From: Micropruina sp.
GTDB taxonomy: Bacteria > Actinomycetota > Actinomycetes > Propionibacteriales > Propionibacteriaceae
NCBI GenBank assembly: GCA_016711205.1
Contig: JADJTM010000003.1
Span: forward strand, 1-64,000
Direction of reading: 5' to 3'
DNA: 64,000 nt
A program made the position numbers and the translations under genes. The notes below the pieces were generated by a model that was not told the origin of the DNA, made no database searches, and saw nothing but the letters and a program-made list of their open reading frames with translations. Shown here piece after piece: positions 44,693 to 53,188 of this stretch. Positions within the stretch are counted from its first letter, which is position 1; each line of letters opens with the position of its first letter.

Positions 44693-45790
44693 TCAGTTCC
44701 TCCCAAGGATCGAAGCGCGGGGGTTGGTCTGGTCCATGGCGTGGGCGAAGTCGCGCATTGCCTGCTTGGCCTGGTCGTTGAGCGACGTCGGCATGACGAC
44801 CTCGACGGTGACTAGCAGGTCGCCGGTTCCCGCCTTGGTGGTGACGCCCTTGCCCCGCACACGCAGGGTGCGCCGGTTCGGGGTGCATTCGGGGATACGC
44901 ACCTTCACTCGTCCGCCTTCGAGGGTGGGCACCTCGATATCGGCGCCCAGGATGAGTTCATCGACAGTGACCGGCACGGACACGGTAAGATCTCGTCCCT
45001 TGCGGCCGAACAGTGGGTGCGGGGTGACATGAACGCGGACCAGCAGGTCGCCCGCCGGGCCGCCGTTTAGGCCGGCCGAGCCCTTGCCCTTGATTCGGAT
45101 GGTCTGGCCGTCGTCGACGCTTGCCGGGATGCGCACCTTCATGGTCTTGGCTTGGCGTACCCGTGCGGTGCCGTGGCAGGAGCCGCATACCTGTGGCGGG
45201 TTTCCCGAGGTGATGCCAGCGCCGCCGCAAGCCGTGCACGCCACCTCAGAGACCAGCTGCATCGAAACGGTGGTGCCCTTGACAGCTTCGAGGAAGCCGA
45301 TGGTCACCTCCCCCTCGATGTCAGCGCCCTTCCGAGGGCCGCTGGGCCGCCGAGCACCGCTGAAGCCAGCACCGTCCTGGCCGAACAAGCCGCCCAGGAT
45401 GTCCTCATAACCCGCACCTTGGCCAAAGAGGTCCTCGGCAGACCCACCAGTCGAATAGCTGTAGGTGTAGGGGCCACCGGCGGGGTTTCCATAGGCGTAC
45501 TGGCCACCGGCTCCCGGAAATCCTGCGCCGGGGCCGTAGCGGAAGCCGCCATTGGCGACCATCTCGCGGATCTCGTCGTACTCTCGTCGCGAGTCGGGGT
45601 TGGACAGGACAGAGTTTGCCTCCGAGATTTCCTTGAACCGGGCCTCAGCAGCAGCGTCGCCGGGGTGCTGGTCGGGATGGTTCTGGCGAGCGAGCTTACG
45701 GAAGGCCTTCTTGATGTCCTTGTCGGTAGCGTCCTTCGACACGCCCAGTACCTTGTAAAAGTCCCTGTCAACCCAATCCTGTGCGCTCAT
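44693..45790 (-). CDS. dnaJ: DnaJ-family co-chaperone with shortened zinc finger
   Basis: A 365-aa type I-like J-protein. The J-domain has the HPD triad in LARQNHPDQHPGD, followed by a Gly/Phe-rich linker. The zinc region keeps only two CxxCxG modules (CTACGGAG and CGSCHGTA) in place of the usual four, so it can hold one zinc. The C-terminal substrate-binding domain follows (VRIPASVDDGQTIRIKGKGS). The ATG at 45790 overlaps the grpE stop (ATGA). It delivers clients to DnaK and stimulates its ATPase. Confidence 0.93.
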   Translation of the reverse strand: MSAQDWVDRDFYKVLGVSKDATDKDIKKAFRKLARQNHPDQHPGDAAAEARFKEISEANSVLSNPDSRREYDEIREMVANGGFRYGPGAGFPGAGGQYAYGNPAGGPYTYSYSTGGSAEDLFGQGAGYEDILGGLFGQDGAGFSGARRPSGPRKGADIEGEVTIGFLEAVKGTTVSMQLVSEVACTACGGAGITSGNPPQVCGSCHGTARVRQAKTMKVRIPASVDDGQTIRIKGKGSAGLNGGPAGDLLVRVHVTPHPLFGRKGRDLTVSVPVTVDELILGADIEVPTLEGGRVKVRIPECTPNRRTLRVRGKGVTTKAGTGDLLVTVEVVMPTSLNDQAKQAMRDFAHAMDQTNPRASILGRN

Positions 45791-46356
45791 CGCTCCCCAT
45801 CTCCGTGCGTGCTGGACTCGGTGGCGGCTTGTTGTGTGTCCGGCTCGCTGACTGCGACGCGGGCAGGGCGGAGGACCTTGTCGTGAATGCGGTGACCTGG
45901 CTGCATCACTTGCGAGATACAAGTCTTGGTGGCGCCAGACATCGGCAGCTGCATCAATGCCTCATGCAGGGTGGGGTCGAATTGGTCTCCGACCTGGCCG
46001 TAACTGCTCAGGCCGTGCCGAGCAGCCACTGCGGAGATCTGGTCGGCAAGCATCTTGAAGGGGCCATCCAGCTCGCCGTGCTGGTCTGCCAGCTGGATCG
46101 CATCCAAGGCGGGCAGAAGGTCCGTGAGAATCTGTTCCTTTCCCGCGCGGCGCGCCAGGTCCCGGTCACGGTCGACTCGTCGCTTGAAATTGATGTACTC
46201 GGCTTGCAGCCGCTGCAGGTCCTCAGTACGTTCCGCCAAGCGGCTCTCCAGCTGCGCGACCTGATCACGCAACGCTTCGAGCTGCGCGTCAGGAGCGAGC
46301 ACCTCGTCGGCCGCTGGCTGCGGAGTGGGCGTGGTGGTCACGTCGTCTGTGCTCAT
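45787..46356 (-). CDS. grpE: GrpE nucleotide-exchange factor
   Basis: A 189-aa GrpE. The long N-terminal coiled coil is LEALRDQVAQLESRLAERTE, with AEYINFKRRVDRDRDLARR, and the C-terminal wing contains FDPTLHEALMQLPM and the late VLRPARVAVSEP. The ATG at 46356 has an excellent AGGAGGAAG site. It exchanges ADP for ATP on DnaK. It is co-transcribed with dnaK (160 bp gap) and overlaps dnaJ. Confidence 0.95.
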   Translation of the reverse strand: MSTDDVTTTPTPQPAADEVLAPDAQLEALRDQVAQLESRLAERTEDLQRLQAEYINFKRRVDRDRDLARRAGKEQILTDLLPALDAIQLADQHGELDGPFKMLADQISAVAARHGLSSYGQVGDQFDPTLHEALMQLPMSGATKTCISQVMQPGHRIHDKVLRPARVAVSEPDTQQAATESSTHGDGER

Positions 46357-46516
46357 ACTTCCTCCTGTGGGTGATTGTCGTGGCAGCACCTGACAGGCAG
46401 CGCCACCGTGGATGGGCTCAGGACCACGCGAAGAGCTCGCAACGCGGGCCGCTACGGGCCGATCGCGTGGTGATCGCCGGAATGGGTGGGGTCGCAAGGC
46501 GACCCCACCGGGCGCA

Positions 46517-48346
46517 TCACTTGTCGTCGACGATCTCCGCGTCGACCACGTCATCGTCGGAGGATGTCTCCTGCTCACTCGGCGATGCCGGTCCCTGAGC
46601 CTGTGCCTGGCTTGCTGCATAGACTGCCTGCCCCATCACTGAGGTCTTTTCGTTCAGCTCCTCCATCAGAGCCTTCACCTGGTCATCGTTGCCGGTGCCC
46701 TTCAGTGCCTCCTTCAACTTGTCCAGGGCCTCCACGACGGGTGCCTTGACGTCGTCGCCAATGGTCGCGGCGTTGTCGGCGAGTAGTTGCTCAGTTCGGA
46801 ACGCCAGGGCATCGGCCTGATTTCGCATCTCGACGGCCTCACGACGCTTCTTGTCCTCCTCGGCGTGCGCCTCGGCGTCCTTCACCATCCGGTCGATGTC
46901 GTCCTTGCCAAGCGCCGAGCCGCCGGTGACGGTCATCGACTGCTCCTTGCCAGTGGCCTTGTCCTTGGCGGACACGTGCACGATGCCGTTGGCGTCGATG
47001 TCGAACGTGACCTCGACCTGCGGAACCCCGCGCGGGGCGGGCATCAGACCGGTCAGCTCGAAGTTGCCCAGCGGCTTGTTGTCGCGGGCGAACTCACGTT
47101 CACCCTGGTACACCTGCACCATCACCGACGGCTGATTGTCCTCGGCCGTCGTGAAGATCTCGGACCGCTTGGTCGGAATCGTCGTGTTGCGCTCGATGAT
47201 CTTCGTCATCAGGCCGCCCTTGGTTTCGATGCCGAGGGACAGCGGGGTGACGTCGAGCAGCAGGACGTCCTTGACCTCACCCTTGAGGACACCAGCCTGG
47301 AGCGAAGCACCCAGAGCGACAACCTCGTCGGGGTTGACACCCTTGTGCGGTTCCTTGCCCGACAACTCCTTGACCAGCTCGGCAACAGCCGGCATGCGGG
47401 TGGATCCGCCCACCAGAATGACCTCGTCGATCTTATCCACCGAGGTGTGGGCGTCCTTGATGACGGCCTGGAAGGGAGCCTTGCAGCGGTCCAGCAGATC
47501 CTTCGTCATGCGCTGGAACTCGGCGCGCGTCAGCTTGGCGTCCAGGTGCAGCGGACCCGCCGCGCCGGCCGTGATGTACGGCAAGTTGATCTGGGTCTCC
47601 TGCGCCGAGCTCAACTCGATCTTGGCGCGCTCGGCGGCCTCCTGCAGACGTTGCTTGGCCATCTTGTCCGCGCTCAGGTCGATACCGTTGGCGTTCTTGA
47701 ACTGGGTCACCAGCCAATCGACAATCCGCTGATCCCAGTCGTCGCCGCCCAGACGGTTGTCGCCCTTGGTGGCCTTGACTTCGAAGACACCGTCGGAGAT
47801 GTCCAGCAGCGAAACGTCGAACGTGCCACCGCCGAGGTCGAAGACGAGGACGCTCTGCTCCTTGTCGCCCTTGTCGAGGCCGTACGCCAACGCCGCCGCG
47901 GTGGGCTCGTTGATGATGCGGTCGACGGTCAGACCCGCAATTTCGCCGGCCTCCTTGGTGGCTTGACGCTCAGCATCGCTGAAGTACGCCGGCACAGTGA
48001 TGACCGCGTTCGTGACGGGCTCACCCAGGTAAGCTTCGGCGTCCCGCTTCAGCTTCTGCAGGACGCGGGCGCTAATTTCCTGCGGCGTGTACTTCTTGCC
48101 GTCGATGCTGACTGACCAATCGGTGCCCATATGGCGCTTGACCGAGCGGATGGTGCGATCGACGTTCGTGACGGCCTGGCGCTTGGCGACTTCGCCGACG
48201 AGCACCTCTCCACCCTTGGCGAACGCGACCACCGACGGCGTCGTGCGGGAGCCTTCGGCGTTGGGGATGACGGTAGGCTCGCCGCCTTCGAGGACGGCGA
48301 CGCAAGAGTTGGTGGTGCCCAGATCGATACCGACTGAACGTGCCAT
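46517..48346 (-). CDS. dnaK: Hsp70 chaperone DnaK
   Basis: A 609-aa complete Hsp70. N-terminal VGIDLGTTNSCVAVLEGGEP, phosphate-binding VLVFDLGGGTFDVSLLDIS, VILVGGSTRMPAV and the substrate-binding domain (LLLDVTPLSLGIETKGG) are canonical, with an acidic C-terminal tail ending EIVDDK. It is an extra copy if the host has its own chromosomal dnaK, as expected. The ATG at 48346 has an AAGGAGGAG site. It is the first gene of dnaK-grpE-dnaJ-hspR. Confidence 0.98.
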   Translation of the reverse strand: MARSVGIDLGTTNSCVAVLEGGEPTVIPNAEGSRTTPSVVAFAKGGEVLVGEVAKRQAVTNVDRTIRSVKRHMGTDWSVSIDGKKYTPQEISARVLQKLKRDAEAYLGEPVTNAVITVPAYFSDAERQATKEAGEIAGLTVDRIINEPTAAALAYGLDKGDKEQSVLVFDLGGGTFDVSLLDISDGVFEVKATKGDNRLGGDDWDQRIVDWLVTQFKNANGIDLSADKMAKQRLQEAAERAKIELSSAQETQINLPYITAGAAGPLHLDAKLTRAEFQRMTKDLLDRCKAPFQAVIKDAHTSVDKIDEVILVGGSTRMPAVAELVKELSGKEPHKGVNPDEVVALGASLQAGVLKGEVKDVLLLDVTPLSLGIETKGGLMTKIIERNTTIPTKRSEIFTTAEDNQPSVMVQVYQGEREFARDNKPLGNFELTGLMPAPRGVPQVEVTFDIDANGIVHVSAKDKATGKEQSMTVTGGSALGKDDIDRMVKDAEAHAEEDKKRREAVEMRNQADALAFRTEQLLADNAATIGDDVKAPVVEALDKLKEALKGTGNDDQVKALMEELNEKTSVMGQAVYAASQAQAQGPASPSEQETSSDDDVVDAEIVDDK

Positions 48347-48735
48347 GGTTGTTCTCCTCCTTGGTTGCGAACTATGAAAGATCATCGAGAAGCGCTGGCG
48401 TGGCCGGTGCGCTCCCACGTCATCTACTGTTCCCGACTTCGGGGTTCTAGTCGATGGGTGGCGACACCCAAAGTGGCCGAGACGATCCCCACTGCCTCAC
48501 TGCGCCCCCCTTGGGCGAGTGAGGGGGCGATCAGAGCCCTGAAGACATTACGAACAGCGAAGCTGCGCAGCACGGGCAAGGACCGCGTCCGGCGGCGGAA
48601 GAATGCGGTTGGGCTGAAAGACGAGTTCGCCATCGCCGGCCTCGGATGGCTGGGCATCAACGACCTCCGGGTCGTGATCGAGCACCAGGAGTGGGAGACC
48701 CCGTGCCCGACGCGCGGGGTCGGAACCTCGCGGAG
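48347..48735. promoter_or_regulatory. dnaK upstream region
   Basis: The 389 bp between dnaK and the HtrA stop must hold the dnaK promoter. A palindromic TTGGGCGAGTGAGG with GCCTCACTGCG lies near 48490-48520. I see no HAIR or CIRCE element. A plus-strand frame over part of it has no recognisable product. Confidence 0.4.
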
Positions 48736-49845
48736 TCAGTCGCTGGCAAGCGTCGCGGACACCGTAAGCTCCCTGCCGTCGCGCACCACCAGCAGGTTCA
48801 CCGATTTCCCGACGGGAAGTCCCCTCACATGCCCTACCAAGGACAATGCCGAGGTGGTTGCAACACCGTCGATGCTGATGATGTGGTCTCCGACCTGTAG
48901 ACCCGCCTTGTGAGCCGGGCTGCCGACAACCACCGAGGCGACCATGGCACTTCGGATCTGCTGCGTCCCACGTGCTGCGATGCCGTCTGCCACGGAGATC
49001 CCCAGCTGGGCGTGATGGGCTCTGCCGTCACGGATGAGCTGCTGGGCCACCATGGACACCTCGTCGGACGGAATCGCGAACCCGATGCCGATACTGCCGC
49101 TGCCAGGCCCCAATGTTGCGATGGATGAGTTGATGCCGATCAGTTCGCCACAGCCATTGACAAGAGCACCACCCGAATTGCCCGGGTTGATCGGTGCTGA
49201 GGTCTGGATCGCGTTGGTCACTGTCGCGACGCTGGGCCCTGTACCCTGCTCGGAGGCAGCCACTGGACGGTTGAGGGCGCTGACGATGCCGGTGGTCACA
49301 GTCCCTGCCAGTCCCAGCGGATTGCCCACGGCCATCACCGGCTGCCCGGTGCGCACTTCGGCCGAAGTGGCAATCGGGATCGGGGTGAGCTTGGTGTCCT
49401 GCACCGTGAGCACGGCCAGATCAGTGATCGGATCACGACCGGCGATGGTGACGGGCTGGACGCTGTTGTCGGACAGGGTGACCGACACGTCGCTATCAGT
49501 GGCATCACCCACCACATGGGCATTCGTGACGATGTGGTGCTCGTCAACTGCCACCCCCGAGCCCTCGCCCACCGGGTGGCCGCCGCTGGAGACCTCCACG
49601 GACACCACGGACGGGCTCACCTTCTCAGCAAGTGTCGTCCAGGACGGATCGTCGATGCTGCACGAGGTAACAGAGCTGTTCCCCGAGGTCGGACTTGTGA
49701 GGGGGCTGTTGGACGCCACTGGTGCTGGCGTCTTCGCGTCTTCGGGGTTCATCGGCGCGGTGGCACTACAGGAAGTGAGCGGAATCAGTGCGGTCATCGC
49801 AATGGCTGCTGCCACAGTGCGCGCGGGAAGGCTGTTTCCCATCAT
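48736..49845 (-). CDS. HtrA/DegP-type serine protease, lipoprotein, with PDZ domain
   Basis: A 369-aa exported protease. The signal peptide ends in a lipobox (LIPLTSC). The trypsin-like triad is His in VTNAHVVGDA, Asp in DPITDLAVL and Ser in NPGNSGGALVNG. One PDZ domain follows (VVGSPAHKAGLQVGDHIISI). It degrades or refolds damaged extracytoplasmic proteins. It lies on the same strand as the dnaK operon, 389 bp upstream of dnaK. The first of two tandem ATGs (49845) is used. Confidence 0.93.
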   Translation of the reverse strand: MMGNSLPARTVAAAIAMTALIPLTSCSATAPMNPEDAKTPAPVASNSPLTSPTSGNSSVTSCSIDDPSWTTLAEKVSPSVVSVEVSSGGHPVGEGSGVAVDEHHIVTNAHVVGDATDSDVSVTLSDNSVQPVTIAGRDPITDLAVLTVQDTKLTPIPIATSAEVRTGQPVMAVGNPLGLAGTVTTGIVSALNRPVAASEQGTGPSVATVTNAIQTSAPINPGNSGGALVNGCGELIGINSSIATLGPGSGSIGIGFAIPSDEVSMVAQQLIRDGRAHHAQLGISVADGIAARGTQQIRSAMVASVVVGSPAHKAGLQVGDHIISIDGVATTSALSLVGHVRGLPVGKSVNLLVVRDGRELTVSATLASD

Positions 49846-49907
49846 GGCGAGACTCCTAGAAGAGACCGAGTTGTGGTTGGAAGGGTCGTAGGCGTTTGCC
49901 TGGTCGG

Positions 49908-50222
49908 TCAGCTGTTCTTGGCCGCACGCCACACGGCGATGGCCGCTGCAACTTGGGACATGCCGAGAACCAGCAGCGACATGCCGGCCCAGAGCCCGAT
50001 GGTGATGATCGCAGCGGCGTGGTTGAAGATGAACCAGATGCCTGCCAAGACCAGCAGCACGCCAGCCAGGACGTACAGCCAGCGACGCCGAGCAGTTTTC
50101 TCGGTCATCAGGCCCAAGCCACACATGATGGTCCATAGGCCAACGGCGGCAGCGATGAACGACAAGGTGAGATCAGGCAGGAGGACGATGTGAATCGCCC
50201 CGGGTTCTGTGGAGGCTCTCAT
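49908..50222 (-). CDS. HdeD-like (DUF308) membrane protein, short or 5'-disrupted by IS
   Basis: 104 codons with three membrane helices (LTLSFIAAAVGLWTIMCGLG, WLYVLAGVLLVLAGIWFIF, IITIGLWAGMSLLVLGM) of HdeD/DUF308 type; full HdeD has six. The first about 11 codons come from the IS end at 50191. Without the IS and one ATG duplication the start would read MVGIVLLPDLTLSFI, with a stop codon just upstream, so the short form may be native. HdeD proteins take part in acid and stress tolerance. It lies 62 bp upstream of the HtrA gene. Confidence 0.7.
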   Translation of the reverse strand: MRASTEPGAIHIVLLPDLTLSFIAAAVGLWTIMCGLGLMTEKTARRRWLYVLAGVLLVLAGIWFIFNHAAAIITIGLWAGMSLLVLGMSQVAAAIAVWRAAKNS

Positions 50223-50232
50223 TCCAGGGAGG

Positions 50233-50563
50233 ATGAGAGTTGTGGCAGCACCGAAGAAGTACAGCCAGGAGTTGCGTGATCGGGCGACGAGGATGGCGTT
50301 GGACGCCCGTCGGGACCCGGTGACGGCGACGGGGGGCGATTAAGCGGATCGCGGACCAGTTGGGGATCCATCCCGAGGCGTTGCGGACGTGGGTGAGGCA
50401 GGCCGAGATCGACGATGGGGTCCGGCCGGGCCCGACCAGTGATGACACCGCGCGGATCGCGGAGTTGGAGCGGGAGAACCGTGAGTTGCGGCGGGCGAAC
50501 GAGATCTTGAAGACCTCTGCAGCGTTTTTCGCGGCCGCGGAGCTCGACCGCAGGATCAAGTAG
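50233..50563 (+). pseudogene. IS3-family transposase orfA, frameshifted
   Basis: It starts MRVVAAPKKYSQELRDRATR. One extra G in a run of six (50331-50336) breaks the frame; beyond it the helix-turn-helix part reads IKRIADQLGIHPEALRTWVR and the coiled coil IAELERENRELRRANEILKT. Confidence 0.85.
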
Positions 50564-51222
50564 GCCGTGAGATCCCGGTCGCGGTGGTGGTCGAGTACAT
50601 CGGCGCCCACCGCGACCGGATCGTGGAGGGCCGCCCGCTCGGGGTCGAGCCGATCTGTGAGGTCCTGACCGAGTCAGGAGTCCGGATCGCCCCGAGCACC
50701 TACTACGCCGCCAGGAACCGGCAGCCGTCCGCGCGCGCGGTCCGTGACGCCGAGTTGGTGGAGGACATCAAGACCGCCCACAAGGCGAACTTGGGTGTCT
50801 ATGGGGCCAGGAAGATCCATGCCGTGCTGAACCGCGGGGGCGTCAGCGTGGCCCGTTGTACGGTCGAGCGGCTGATGAGGGCTGAGGGGCTGCGTGGGAT
50901 ACCACGAGAGAAGACCCGCAGGACCACCCTGGGCGACGGCGCCGAGACCGAGCGGCCCGAGGACCTGGTGAAGCGCAAGTTCATCGCGACCGGACCCAAC
51001 CAGCTGTGGGTGGCCGATCTGACCTATGTCCGAACCCATGCCGGCTGGACCTACGTCGCGTTCGTGCTCGATGTGTTCTCCCGGATGGTCGTGGGCTGGC
51101 AGGTGTCCACCAGCCTGCGCACCGACCTTGCCCTGGACGCCCTCGACATGGGCCTGTGGGCCCGTAGCCGGGCCGGCCAGGACGTCACCGGCCTCATCCA
51201 CCACAGCGATCGAGGGGTCCAA

Positions 51223-52667
51223 GGCGTTTTCAATCGGTCGTCGCAACACCTCGATCAGGAGGTGGGTTGTGGTGCGTCGTCAGGTGGGTGCGGATCGGGC
51301 GGTGCGGCCGAAGCTGAGGTCGCCGGGGCGCCCGGCTCCTCGGCGGGAGGTCGAGCGGGCGTTCTGGGTGAAGATCGCCGAGGGTCTGTCCAGTGAGGAC
51401 GCTGCGCTGGCGGTCGGCGTGTCGAGTCCTGTCGGGTCGCGGTGGTTCCGGCACGGTGGCGGGATGCCGCCGTTGAGTCTGGCCGTGCCGTCTGGCCGGT
51501 ATCTGTCATTCGCTGAGCGGGAAGAGATCGCTCTGCTGCGCGTCCAGCAGCTCGGGGTGAGGGAGATCGCCCGCCGGATCGGCCGGGACCCGGGAACGAT
51601 CTCGCGTGAGTTGCGCCGGAACGCTGCGACCCGGGCCGGGCAGGTGGAGTATCGGGCGTCGGTGGCTCAGTGGAAGGCGGAGCAGGCGGCCAAGCGGCCC
51701 AAGACCGCGAAGCTGGTGGCGAATCCGCGGCTGCGAAGCTACGTCGAGGAGCGGCTGGATGGCCGTGTCCGGCGTGCGGACGGGACCGTGGTCACCGGCC
51801 CGAGGCCGGCACCGTGGAAGGGGCGGAACAAGCCTCGGCGGCAGGATCGTCGGTGGTCGACGGCGTGGAGCCCTGAGCAGATTTCCAGCCGCCTGAGGAT
51901 CGACTTCCCCGATGATGAGTCCATGCGGATCAGCCACGAGGCGATCTACCAGGCGCTGTTCATCGAGGGCCGCGGCGCGCTCAAGCGCGAACTGGTCGCG
52001 TGCCTGCGCACCGGCCGCGCGCTGCGGGTACCCAGGGCGCGGGCCAAGAGCAAACCGCAGGGTCACGTCACCACCGACGTGCTGATCAGCGAACGTCCCG
52101 CCGAGGCCGAGGATCGGGCCGTGCCCGGGCACTGGGAAGGCGACCTGATCATCGGCCTGAACCGGTCGGCGATCGGCACCCTCGTCGAACGCTGCAGCCG
52201 CTCCACCTTCCTGGTCCACCTGCCCCGGATGGAGGGCTACGGCGAGATCCCCCGCACCAAGAACGGGCCCGCGCTGGCAGGGTACGGCGCGGTCGCGATG
52301 AACCAGGCCTTGGCCGCGTCATCGGACAGCTCCCCGACCAGCTGCGCAAGACACTGACCTGGGACCGCGGCAAGGAACTCTCCGCGCACGCACAGTTCAC
52401 CCTCGAGACCGGAACCCGAGTGTTCTTCGCCGATCCCCACAGCCCTTGGCAGCGCGGCACGAACGAGAACACCAACGGGCTGCTGCGCCAGTACTTCCCC
52501 AAGGGCACTGACCTGTCCAGGTGGGATGCCGACGACCTCGCAGCCGTCGCGCTCGCCCTCAACGACCGGCCCCGCAAGACCCTCGGCTGGCGCACCCCAG
52601 CCGAAGTGTTCTCCGAACAGCTACGCTCGCTCCAACAAGCCGGTGTTGCGTCGACCGGTTGAGCCCG
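51223..52667 (+). mobile_element. IS30-family insertion sequence nested in IS3 orfB
   Basis: The ends are a 21-bp inverted repeat (TCAATCGGTCGTCGCAACAC near 51229-51249 and its complement near 52642-52662, two mismatches). The exact outer edge is uncertain by a few bases. It carries one transposase gene. Confidence 0.85.
51269..52662 (+). pseudogene. IS30-family transposase, frameshifted
   Basis: The N-terminal helix-turn-helix region is LSFAEREEIALLRVQQLGVR, then IARRIGRDPGTISRELRRNA. Catalytic parts are GHWEGDLIIGLNRSAIGTLV, LTWDRGKELSAHAQF and SPWQRGTNENTNGLLRQYFP. The frame shifts near 52315 (after NQALAA). It starts at tandem GTG codons, 51269/51272, after an AGGAGG site. Confidence 0.87.
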
Positions 52668-53188
52668 GTCAATATCGAGCAATTCGCTACACCGAGCGGC
52701 TCGCCGAAGCCGAGGCCGTCGCCTCGGTCGGCTCCAAGGGCGACAGCTACGACAACGCCATGGCCGAAGCGCTGAACTCGCTGTTCAAAGCCGAGTGCAT
52801 CCGCAACCCGACCATGCGGCCCGCCGGCGGCTGGAAGAACGTGACCGAAGTCGAGATCGCCGTCGCCGAATACGTCGACTGGTTCAACCACCGACGCCTC
52901 CACGGCGAACTCGGCCTCGTCCCACCCGCGGAGTACGAGACCAACTACTGGGCATCCCAGCCCGACCAGCACTACCGTAAGAACCCGGTCCTCACCGAGG
53001 CCGGAACCAGATAACCGAGCCTCCACCAAACCCGGGGCGATTCAATGCCCACCATCGAAGTGCGTCAGGTTTTCCTGCTGGGTCTGCCGGTGCAGCCGCT
53101 GACGGCCCGCCGCGAGCCCTGGCGCCACAGCCTCGCAGCGGCCCGCCCCGCGCGGGCGCATACCAGTCCCGATCCGAAGGAGAAGCAC

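Larger units (their letters stand above)
50584..53014 (+). pseudogene. IS3-family transposase orfB, interrupted by IS30-family element
   Basis: The parts are about 50584-51222 and 52668-53014. The first part has LWVADLTYVRTHAGWTYVAF and IHHSDRGVQ, the second begins YRAIRYTERLAEAEAVASVG and ends the DDE core with NAMAEALNSLFKAECI. The parts rejoin as SDRGVQYRAIRYTERL. Confidence 0.88.
50191..53044 (+). mobile_element. IS3-family element carrying a nested IS30-family element
   Basis: Terminal inverted repeats (50191 on and 53044 back, both starting TGAATCGCCCCGGG) with about two mismatches over 27 bp and an ATG target duplication (50188-50190 and 53045-53047). Its orfB is split by an IS30-type element at about 51223-52667. 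It lies between hdeD and clpB. Confidence 0.9.

Noticed and set aside
48347..48735. HspR (HAIR) operator upstream of dnaK
   Set aside because: I looked for CTTGAGT-N7-ACTCAAG and close forms there and upstream of clpB and found none.
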